Assembly (NCBI GenBank): GCA_030697365.1
Contig: JAUYQH010000109.1
Location: 1-64,000, forward strand
From: Novosphingobium sp.
GTDB taxonomy: Bacteria; Pseudomonadota; Alphaproteobacteria; Sphingomonadales; Sphingomonadaceae
Direction of reading: 5' to 3'
Length of the DNA: 64,000 nt
The notes beneath the pieces were generated by a model. The model worked only from the letters and a program-made list of their open reading frames with translations, made no database searches and was not told where the DNA came from. Within the stretch, counting starts at the first letter, position 1; every line of letters begins with the position of its first letter. Positions 35,843 to 43,017 of the stretch are shown in pieces. The position numbers and the translations under genes were made by a program.

Positions 35843-36616
35843 ATGACGACTCCCGTGGTCCGCTCGCTCGACAAGGCGCTGTCGCTGTTGTCCGCGCTGG
35901 GCGCAGGCGCGCACTCGCTGCCCGAGCTGGCGCGCGTCACCGGTTACCCGCTCGCCACCGTGCATCGTCTCGTCGCCACATTGGAGCAGCGCGGGTTCGT
36001 CGTGCGCGCCGGGCGCGGAGTGCTTCTAGCCGGCCCGGCACTGCTCGGACTCGCGCGGCGGTTCGACGGCCACGCCCATGTCGCGTCGCTCGCCCGCCCG
36101 GTGGTCGCCGCGTTGGCGCGCCGCGCTGGCGCGCTGGCGCAGCTGGGCGTTCTCGAGGGCGACATGGTGACCTACCTGGTAAAAGAAGGCCGCGCGCGCG
36201 ATGCGCTGTTCAGCCGCGAGGGGATGCAGCTCGAGGCGTACTGCTCGGCGCTGGGCAAAGTGCTGCTGGCCGCCCAGCCGCAAGCGGAGCGCGCGCGCTA
36301 TCTCGCGGGCGGGCCGTTCGTGGCGCTGACCGACCGGACGATCGTCGATCCCGCGCTGCTCGCCGCCGAGTTCGAACGCGCCGCCGCGCGTGGCTTCGCC
36401 ACCGACGAGGGCGAGATCGACTCCGGTCTAGCGTGCCTCGCGGTGCCGGTGCGCGGCGCGGGCGGAAGGGTTGTCGCGGCGCTGTCGCTGTCGTCGCGGG
36501 GGCGAATTCGGCGCACTCAGGAGGCGCGGATGCTGCTGCTGGGCGATGCGGCCGAAGCGTTGTCGGCGCGATTCGCCACGCTCGACTTGCATGAGACCGC
36601 GCAACTGGCACAATAG
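35843..36616 (+). CDS. IclR-family transcriptional regulator
   Basis: The 257-residue regulator has an N-terminal winged HTH ([40 protein letters not shown]) and a C-terminal effector domain with [16 protein letters not shown] and [11 protein letters not shown]. The start at 35843 fits the usual IclR N-terminus and GGGAAG upstream; an ATG at 35825 would add six residues. It is divergent from hsaG and adjacent to a TetR gene. It likely controls hsaGF (inference). Confidence 0.9.
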   Translation: MTTPVVRSLDKALSLLSALGAGAHSLPELARVTGYPLATVHRLVATLEQRGFVVRAGRGVLLAGPALLGLARRFDGHAHVASLARPVVAALARRAGALAQLGVLEGDMVTYLVKEGRARDALFSREGMQLEAYCSALGKVLLAAQPQAERARYLAGGPFVALTDRTIVDPALLAAEFERAAARGFATDEGEIDSGLACLAVPVRGAGGRVVAALSLSSRGRIRRTQEARMLLLGDAAEALSARFATLDLHETAQLAQ

Positions 36617-36621
36617 CATGT

Positions 36622-37290
36622 ATGGGCAATAAGGCGATCGAGGCGGAGGCACCCCGGCGCGGCCCGCGCCCGGGTGCGCGCTCGCCGCTTCAGCAGGCGC
36701 AGCGCGCCGCATCGCGCCGGGCGATCGTCGCGGCGTTGCGCGGGCTTATCGGCGACAAGCCCTACGACGTCATAGCGATCGACGACATCCTCGCCGCCGC
36801 GAGCGTCAGCCGCGCGACGTTCTACCGCCACTTCAAGGCCAAGCGCGACGTCGCGTTGGCGCTTTACGAAGCGGTGATGGCGGGCTCGCTCGACCACTTC
36901 CGCGCGTTGGGCGCGCTGCGGCCCGGTGACCACGCCGCCGCGGTGAAATGGGTCGAGGGGCTGGTCGCGATCTATCGCGGCAACGGCGCGGCCTCGGCGC
37001 TGATCCTCCAGCTCGGCGCGAGCGACCCGGTGATCCACCGCCGCTTGCGCGCCGACCGCCAGTGGCTGATCGCCGAGCTGGCGGCGTTGGCGCCCGGGTT
37101 TGCAGCGACTCGAGGCGATAGCGAGGCGGCGCAACGCGCGCGGGTGCGAGCGGACTTGTGGCTGGTCATGCTCGACCGCGTCTGCGTTGAGATCGCGGTG
37201 CACGAGCCGCTGCCGTTGGCGGGGCATTATATCGAGCGGGTGGCGGAGGAGTTGGGCGGGTTGCCGCGACCGATAGAAAGGCCCCGCTGA
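36622..37290 (+). CDS. TetR-family transcriptional regulator
   Basis: The 222-residue regulator has an N-terminal HTH with YDVIAIDDILAAASVSRATF and YRHFKAKRDVALALYEAVM, followed by a helical ligand domain. The Arg/Pro-rich start RRGPRPGARS is a short basic extension. It is 5 nt downstream of iclR and probably cotranscribed. Its target may be the SDR at 37490 or another part of the island. Confidence 0.9.
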   Translation: MGNKAIEAEAPRRGPRPGARSPLQQAQRAASRRAIVAALRGLIGDKPYDVIAIDDILAAASVSRATFYRHFKAKRDVALALYEAVMAGSLDHFRALGALRPGDHAAAVKWVEGLVAIYRGNGAASALILQLGASDPVIHRRLRADRQWLIAELAALAPGFAATRGDSEAAQRARVRADLWLVMLDRVCVEIAVHEPLPLAGHYIERVAEELGGLPRPIERPR

Positions 37291-37393
37291 TCCTGAGCCT
37301 GTCGAAGGACGGGCGATTCCATCGCGTTCGGCGTCGCGCCAAGAGCGCCCGGCCGGGCGGTCGCGCGCATCCTCCGACAGGTTCAGGATGAGC
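37286..37393. repeat. REP-like intergenic palindrome 2
   Basis: Arms at 37286-37309 and 37370-37393 form a near-perfect inverted repeat around a GC-rich 60-nt loop. The arms contain GATCCTGAGCCTGTCGAAGG and its complement. The left arm starts inside the tetR stop region and could stabilise the 3' end of the mRNA. Confidence 0.7.
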
Positions 37394-37441
37394 GGATGTG
37401 GGGAGAGCGCGAAGGATTGCGCAAGAGAACCTCGCACTCTA

Positions 37442-37470
37442 TTGACAAGACAATCTGTATCATCGAATTT
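37442..37470 (+). promoter_or_regulatory. Putative sigma70-like promoter for the SDR at 37490
   Basis: TTGACA (37442-37447) is followed after 17 nt by GAATTT (37465-37470), a plausible -35/-10 pair. The region is noticeably AT-rich compared with the surroundings and lies 20 nt before the start codon with an AAGGAGAG ribosome site. Confidence 0.4.
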
Positions 37471-37489
37471 CCTTGCAAGGAGAGACGCC

Positions 37490-38248
37490 ATGCCCTGGAA
37501 CGACGTGCGATTCGATTTCACCGGGACGCGAGTGCTCGTCACCGGTGGAACCAGCGGGATCGGCGCGAGCATCGCCGCCGAGTTTGCCCAGGCCGGCGCC
37601 GAAGTCGCGGTGACCGGAACGCGCGGCGCGGCAAGCGACTACGATGAAGACCTGTCGCGCTATCGCTACCTCCAGCTCGACCTCGAGGACAACGCCAGCA
37701 TCGACGCGGTCGCCGACGCGCTCCCCGCGCTCGACATCCTGGTCAACAACGCCGGCCTCTCGTTCTACTCGCTCGGGCTTGACGAGCGCGATCCCGACGT
37801 GTTCGCGCGCGCGATGCAGATCCACCTGGTCAGCGCATTCCGGCTGACCTCGCGGCTCGCCGCCAAGCTGGGCAAAAGCACCAGGCCGGGCGGCGGCGCG
37901 GTGGTCGGGATCGGCTCGGTGACCAGCTTCATGGGGATCGCGGTGACGCTCGGCTACGGCGCGGGCAAAACCGGGCTGCTGGGGATGACTCGCGGCCTCG
38001 CGGTCGACCTGGGTCCGAAAAACGTCCGCCTAAACGTCGTCGCCGCGGGGCTGACGCGCAGCCGGATGACCGCCGCGGCATTCGAGAACCCGGCATGGTC
38101 CGAGCCGACCACCGCCCGCACGCCCTTGCGGCGAATGGGCGAGGCCGAGGACGTAGCCGGGCCGGTGCTGTTTCTCGCAAGCTCGGCGGCGAGCTGGATC
38201 ACCGGCACGACCGTCATGGTCGACGGCGGTTACACGATAGCCGGCTGA
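37490..38248 (+). CDS. SDR family oxidoreductase
   Basis: The 252-residue SDR has VTGGTSGIGASIAAEFAQAG, NNAGLSFYSL, serine in GIGSVTSFMG and YGAGKTGLLG, ending MVDGGYTIAG. AAGGAGAG precedes the ATG. It stands alone between two REP-like repeats with its own promoter. This suggests a separately inserted or regulated unit, possibly under the adjacent TetR regulator. Confidence 0.92.
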   Translation: MPWNDVRFDFTGTRVLVTGGTSGIGASIAAEFAQAGAEVAVTGTRGAASDYDEDLSRYRYLQLDLEDNASIDAVADALPALDILVNNAGLSFYSLGLDERDPDVFARAMQIHLVSAFRLTSRLAAKLGKSTRPGGGAVVGIGSVTSFMGIAVTLGYGAGKTGLLGMTRGLAVDLGPKNVRLNVVAAGLTRSRMTAAAFENPAWSEPTTARTPLRRMGEAEDVAGPVLFLASSAASWITGTTVMVDGGYTIAG

Positions 38249-38284
38249 TAGGCGCGGGCTAGAGCGATGCGTAAGCAATTTGAA

Positions 38285-38405
38285 CCAACTCACCCACTTC
38301 CGTTCGTGCTGAGCTTGTCGAAGCACCGCCCTGTTCTTCGAGTGGAGCGTCAAGGTCCAAGTAGAAGAACGGCCCTTCGACAGGCTCAAGAGGAACGGGT
38401 GTTGG
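38285..38405. repeat. REP-like intergenic palindrome 3
   Basis: Core arms at 38301-38323 and 38375-38397 (CTGAGCTTGTCGAAG with its imperfect complement), plus weaker outer matches ACCCACTTC/GGGTGTTGG and an inner stem GTTCTTC/GAAGAAC. It separates the lone SDR from the sulfotransferase block. Confidence 0.7.
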
Positions 38406-38430
38406 CACAAATCAGGGGGCTATCGCTCCA

Positions 38431-39678
38431 ATGACAGCAACCATCCGCATCGCCGACCTCGCGGCCCCCGAGCGCACGGCTATGCAGCTCGCGGCGATCG
38501 CTTCGGCGCCCCCGGTCGATCTCAGCGTCGCGGCGGTGCTCGCCGCCGCGCGCGCGGCCACCGGGCTCGACGATTTCGGGTCGCTCGACTTCCTCCCCCG
38601 CCTCGACATCTGGCTGCGCTGCTTCGCCGAGGACGCCGGCTTGAACGCGCTCGGCCGCGCCAACGGTTTTGCCGATTGCGTCCGCCAGGCGGCGACGCGG
38701 CTGCGCTTCGAGGACGCGTGGAAGCGCCACCCCGAGATCGCCGCGACCGCGATCGATCGCCCGATCATGATCGCCGGGCTGCCGCGCTCGGGCACCACCC
38801 ACCTCGTCAACCTCCTCGCCGCCGACGACCGGCTGCGTTCGATGCCGTTGTGGGAATCGATGGAGCCGATCGCGGAGATCGAGCCGCTTCCGCCGCGCGA
38901 CAGCGAACCGCGCCGCTTGCGCTGCAAGCAAATGTGGGGGGGGTTCGAGGCGGTGCTGCCGCTGATGCCGGCGATGCACGAGATGGACCCCGATTCGGTC
39001 CACGAGGACGTTGAGCTGCTCGGCCCCGACTTTTCGGGCTACGTCCCCGAATGGGTATGCCGCGCGCACCGCTTGCGCGACTACTTGTCCGCGCACGACC
39101 AGACCGGGCACTACCGCTACGCACGGCGCATCCTCCAGTACCTGAGCTGGTCGCGCGGGCCCAACCGCTGGGTCTTGAAGTCGCCGCCGCACATGGAGAA
39201 CCTCGCCGCGCTGAACCGCGTGTTCCCCGACGCGGCGGTAGTGGTGACCCACCGCGACCCGCTCGCGGTGCTCCAGTCGGCGCTGACGATGATCGCCTAC
39301 GGCGACCGTTTGCGGCGCGACCGGATCGACCTTCCCGAGCTCGCCGATTACTGGATCGCGCGAATCGAGCGGCTGCTCCAGCGCTGCGTCGCCGAGCGCG
39401 CGGTCTTGCCCAAGGCGCTCGACGTGCGCTTCGACGAATACATGGCCGACCAGTTGGGGACGATTCAGCGCGTCTACGCGCTCGCCGATCTCGAGCTGAC
39501 CCCGCAAGCGCGCGCGCGGATCGAAGCCTATCTCGCCGCCAATCCGAGGGGCAAGCACGGCCAGGTTGCCTACGACATCGCGGGCGATTTCGGGATCGAC
39601 GTGCCGGCGTTGCGCGAGCGCTTCGCGTTCTACACCGACCGCTTCGATGTACGGCCCGAAGTGGGAGTAACCTCATGA
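38431..39678 (+). CDS. Sulfotransferase-family protein
   Basis: The 415-residue protein has IMIAGLPRSGTTHLVNLLAA near residue 112, the 5'-phosphosulfate loop, and VVVTHRDPLAVLQSALTMIA, the 3'-phosphate region. It resembles the sulfotransferase at 2905 but is longer. It leads a block with the DUF1214-like, TIM-barrel and Gfo/Idh genes, all coupled by 1-4 nt overlaps. The acceptor is unknown. Confidence 0.88.
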   Translation: MTATIRIADLAAPERTAMQLAAIASAPPVDLSVAAVLAAARAATGLDDFGSLDFLPRLDIWLRCFAEDAGLNALGRANGFADCVRQAATRLRFEDAWKRHPEIAATAIDRPIMIAGLPRSGTTHLVNLLAADDRLRSMPLWESMEPIAEIEPLPPRDSEPRRLRCKQMWGGFEAVLPLMPAMHEMDPDSVHEDVELLGPDFSGYVPEWVCRAHRLRDYLSAHDQTGHYRYARRILQYLSWSRGPNRWVLKSPPHMENLAALNRVFPDAAVVVTHRDPLAVLQSALTMIAYGDRLRRDRIDLPELADYWIARIERLLQRCVAERAVLPKALDVRFDEYMADQLGTIQRVYALADLELTPQARARIEAYLAANPRGKHGQVAYDIAGDFGIDVPALRERFAFYTDRFDVRPEVGVTS

Positions 39679-40907
39679 CCGATGCGGCCAGCGACCGCCT
39701 GCTCGGCGGGCAGGCGTGGGACGAATTCTGCGACCAGCTCAAGTCCGCCGGGCGGATCGTCGAGCGTTTCGGCGACGCCGAAATCGACAAGCTCGACCGC
39801 GCCGAATGGTACCGCTTCCTCGCGCGGCTCACCCGCAACGGGCTCGAGCGCTTCGCCGAAAACTGCGAGCCCGAGCGGCCGCGGCTGCGCGACACGCCGT
39901 GGCGCCAGTCGATCAACTTCCAGTCGCCCGACCAGGATCACTTGCTCGCCGAGTTCGTCGACGGCAGCCACGACTATGTGATCCGCGGCAATCGCGGCGG
40001 CTTGCCGTATTTCGTGATCGCCGCGTGGCGCGCACCGCAGCCTACGAATCCGGGGACGCGCGACCGGGCGGGCGAGGGGGTCGCTGGGCTGACCGAGTTC
40101 GACCCGACCGCGCTCCAGACCACCGGCGCGATCACCTCGAAGCAGGTCACGTTCCACGGCGAGGGCAATTTCGAGATTGTCGTAAGCCAGAAAGACCCGG
40201 GCGACGGGCGCGACTGGCTGCCGATCACCGCCGATTGCGTCGGACTGCTGGTGCGCACGCTCTATCACGACCGCGCCAGCACCGCGCCGCCGAGCTTCAC
40301 CATCGAGCGCGCCGATCATCCGTCCCCGCGCCCAGTCGAGCCCGGCGAAATGAGCGACGCGTTGGCCAAGGCCGGACAGGTCGTGCTCGGCTACGGCGAA
40401 CTGGTCCGCCGCTGGTGGCAGGACAACCTCGCGCAGCGCCCCAACGAGATCCGCTTCGACCGCGCGGTCTATCTGTCGAACGGCGGCGTCCCCGATCGCC
40501 ATCACGGCTTCGGCACCTGGGAATGTGGCGCGGACGAGGCGCTGGTGATCGAGTTCACCCCGGCGGAATGCGACTACTGGATCTTCCAGCTGTGCTCGAT
40601 CTGGCAGGAGAACCTCGACAACTACGAGGACGGCGGCGGCCACGTGACTAAGTACAAGTGCCGCACCCGCCCCGACGGCTCGGTGCGGACCGTGATCGCC
40701 GGGCGCGATCCGGGGCTCGACCGGGCCAACTGGATTTCGCCGTTCGGCCACCGCCACGGGGGGATGAGCTTGCGGCTGATCGGGCTCGCGGCGGGCGAGG
40801 AACCGCCGCAAGTGACGCTGCGCCGGGTGCCGCTCGATGCGCTCGCGCGCGATGGCCAGGCGGCGCTAGACTCAGTAGTGCCGATCGTCAGTGGGGAAGT
40901 CGCCTGA
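39675..40907 (+). CDS. DUF1214-like domain protein
   Basis: The 410-residue protein shares a pattern with the one at 30035, including GRDWLPITADCVGLLVRTLY and CDYWIFQLCSIWQENLDNYE. No catalytic motif or signal peptide is obvious. The N-terminal half (WDEFCDQLKSAGRIVERFGD) resembles the N-terminal helix of the first copy. The function is unknown. The ATGA overlap couples it to the sulfotransferase. Confidence 0.82.
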   Translation: MTDAASDRLLGGQAWDEFCDQLKSAGRIVERFGDAEIDKLDRAEWYRFLARLTRNGLERFAENCEPERPRLRDTPWRQSINFQSPDQDHLLAEFVDGSHDYVIRGNRGGLPYFVIAAWRAPQPTNPGTRDRAGEGVAGLTEFDPTALQTTGAITSKQVTFHGEGNFEIVVSQKDPGDGRDWLPITADCVGLLVRTLYHDRASTAPPSFTIERADHPSPRPVEPGEMSDALAKAGQVVLGYGELVRRWWQDNLAQRPNEIRFDRAVYLSNGGVPDRHHGFGTWECGADEALVIEFTPAECDYWIFQLCSIWQENLDNYEDGGGHVTKYKCRTRPDGSVRTVIAGRDPGLDRANWISPFGHRHGGMSLRLIGLAAGEEPPQVTLRRVPLDALARDGQAALDSVVPIVSGEVA

Positions 40908-41764
40908 TGCCATTGAGTCCGAGAGAGCGCGTGCTTTATGCCGGCACTTGCCAGGGAACACCGCCGCTCGAGCGCTTTCCCGCCGCGAAAGCCGCGGGCT
41001 TCACCACCGTCACGCTGTTCACCTCGGATTTGGTCGTGGCGCGCGAGGCCGGACTTTCGAACGCCGATCTCAAGGCGGCGATCGCCGAGGCCGGGCTTCT
41101 CCTCGGCGACATCGAGATCGTCGGCAAGTGGCTCCCCGGCCAGCAGCCGGGCACCCCGCTGCTCCCGCCGGCGATGGCCGAGGCGATGATGGCGGGTACG
41201 CCCGAGAAAATCTGCAAGGCGGCGGGCGAGCTCGGCGCGCGCGCAGTCACGGTCGCCGACTTGTTCGGGCTGCCGTTCGACGGACCCGAAGTCGCGCGCC
41301 ATTTCGCGCGGGTCTGCGATGTCGCGGCCGATCACGGGCTCGCGGTAACGCTCGAATTCGTGCCGACCGGGTGCGTGCAGACCGTTGCGCAAGCGCGCGA
41401 GGTGCTCGAGCGTGCCGACCGCGCCAACGCCGGGATGCTGATCGATAGCTATCACTTCTTCCGCGCCGGCTCGCACCTCGAGGACATGGCGCGGGTGCCG
41501 GCCGAGCTGATCGCGGCGTGGCAGATGAACGACGCCGGCGCCACGCCCGCGACCGACGACCAGTTCGCCGACATGATGATCCGATCGATGCCGGGAGACG
41601 GCGAGTTCGACCTCGCCGGGCTGATGCAGGCGATTGCCGCCACCGGAACCACCGCGCCGGGCGGGATCGAAGTGTTCTCGGTCGAACTGGTACGGCTGCC
41701 GTTCGCGGAGCTGGCGCGGCGCAGCGCGCAAGGGCTCGACTATTGCCTGGAACTCGCCCGATGA
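40907..41764 (+). CDS. TIM-barrel sugar-phosphate isomerase/epimerase-like protein
   Basis: The 285-residue protein fits the xylose isomerase-like AP endonuclease 2 family. Likely metal ligands are Glu in VTLEFVPTG, Asp/His in MLIDSYHFF, a residue in WQMNDAG and Glu in GGIEVFSVEL. Members isomerise, epimerise or cleave polyols and keto sugars. With the Gfo/Idh enzyme next to it, an oxidation-then-elimination role on a sugar or polyol is plausible (inference). It overlaps both neighbours. Confidence 0.85.
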   Translation: MPLSPRERVLYAGTCQGTPPLERFPAAKAAGFTTVTLFTSDLVVAREAGLSNADLKAAIAEAGLLLGDIEIVGKWLPGQQPGTPLLPPAMAEAMMAGTPEKICKAAGELGARAVTVADLFGLPFDGPEVARHFARVCDVAADHGLAVTLEFVPTGCVQTVAQAREVLERADRANAGMLIDSYHFFRAGSHLEDMARVPAELIAAWQMNDAGATPATDDQFADMMIRSMPGDGEFDLAGLMQAIAATGTTAPGGIEVFSVELVRLPFAELARRSAQGLDYCLELAR

Positions 41765-42861
41765 TCGGCGCCGCGATCGTCGGTACCGGCTTCGGGCTGT
41801 TCACCCACAGCCGCGCGCTGCGCGAGGCGGGGTTCGAGGTTCGCGCGATTGTCGGGCGCGACGCCAAGCGAACGGCGGAGCGCGCCGCGCCGCTCGGCAT
41901 CCCGCGCGCCAGCGACAGTCTCGCCGAAGTGCTCGAGGACCCGGCGATCCGCCTGGTCACCGTCGCCACCCCGCCGCACGCGCACTTTGCCCCGGTGATG
42001 GAGGCAATCGCCGCTGGCCGCCACGTGGTCTGCGAAAAGCCGTTCGCGCGCGACGCCGCCGAGGCGCGGGCGATGCGCGACGCGGGGCACGCCGCCGGGG
42101 TCCACCACATGCTCGGCGCCGAGTTTCGTTTCGATTCGGCGCAGGCGCTGCTGCGCCGCGTGATCCGCTCGGGCGCGATCGGCGAGCCGCGCCATTTCTT
42201 GCGCATCTATCACCAGCACGGCAACGCCGATCCGAACCAAAAGCTCGCCGACTGGTGGGAGGACGCCGAACTGGGCGGCGGCTTCCTCGGCGCGTTCGGC
42301 AGCCACATGTTCGACCAGATCGACCATCTGTTCGGACCGATCGGCCGCGTCAGCGCCCAGCTTCAGACACTCGCCCCCGGCCGCCCGCAGCGCACCGCCG
42401 ACGATTGCTACTCGGTCCAGTTCGAAGCGGGCGAGGGGGTTCAAGGAACGATCCTCGCCGCACAAGTCGCGCCGGGCCCATTGGTCATGGCGACCAAGGT
42501 CGCCGGTACTGCCGGCGGTGCCTGGATCCAGAGCGGCGCGGCCTATGGCGCTCCCGAAGAAGTGTGGCTTGCCGACGCGCAGGGCTCGCGCCGCATCGAG
42601 ATGCCGCCCGAGTTGGTCAACCCGCCACCGATTCCATTCCCGTACACGGAACTGATCCAGACCGAGCAGGACCGCTGGCATACGATGGGTTTCGACGTCG
42701 CCCCCTACGCGCGGCTGTTCGTCGAGATGCGCGCGCGAATCGAAGGGTGCGAGCCGGCGATTCCTGAGCGCGCCGCGACCTTCGACGACGCGGTGCGTGG
42801 CCAGGAGGTGCTCGATGCGGCGCGGCAGTCGGCGCGCGAGGCGCGCTGGATTGAGCTTTAA
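41761..42861 (+). CDS. Gfo/Idh/MocA family oxidoreductase
   Basis: The 366-residue protein has an N-terminal Rossmann motif AAIVGTGFGLFTH, the EKPFARD segment containing the catalytic lysine, and a C-terminal dimer domain with GGGFLGAFGSHMFDQIDHLF. Members oxidise or reduce hydroxyls of sugars, inositols and related compounds with NAD(P). It closes the sulfotransferase block. Confidence 0.9.
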   Translation: MIGAAIVGTGFGLFTHSRALREAGFEVRAIVGRDAKRTAERAAPLGIPRASDSLAEVLEDPAIRLVTVATPPHAHFAPVMEAIAAGRHVVCEKPFARDAAEARAMRDAGHAAGVHHMLGAEFRFDSAQALLRRVIRSGAIGEPRHFLRIYHQHGNADPNQKLADWWEDAELGGGFLGAFGSHMFDQIDHLFGPIGRVSAQLQTLAPGRPQRTADDCYSVQFEAGEGVQGTILAAQVAPGPLVMATKVAGTAGGAWIQSGAAYGAPEEVWLADAQGSRRIEMPPELVNPPPIPFPYTELIQTEQDRWHTMGFDVAPYARLFVEMRARIEGCEPAIPERAATFDDAVRGQEVLDAARQSAREARWIEL

Positions 42862-42919
42862 CGCGAAAGATGGGCTCGGGAATTTCGCAAATGATGCTTT
42901 ATGGCAACGCTGAACGCCA

Positions 42920-42955
42920 AACTGCGTAATCTTGCTTGACATTCTGGCCGAAAAT
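42920..42955. promoter_or_regulatory. 36-bp inverted-repeat operator, site 4
   Basis: The left half AACTGCGTA (42920-42928) matches 7/9 and the right half GCCGAAAAT (42947-42955) matches 6/9 of the island consensus at 18-nt spacing. A TTGACA (42936-42941) lies inside it, so the element overlaps a probable -35 region of the TonB receptor promoter, 62 nt before the start. Confidence 0.5.
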
Positions 42956-43017
42956 GGCGAATCCCCCGTAGCGATAGCCGCCGCATCGAGCGGCGCGACT
43001 TTACGGGAGTGAGACTT

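Noticed and set aside
38265..38273. Single half-site CGATGCGTA before the sulfotransferase block
   Set aside because: No partner is found at the 18-nt spacing, so it was not counted as a regulon site.
42884..42892. Half-site TTCGCAAAT upstream of site 4
   Set aside because: The left half at 18 nt spacing matches only 4/9; it may be chance or a degenerate second site.
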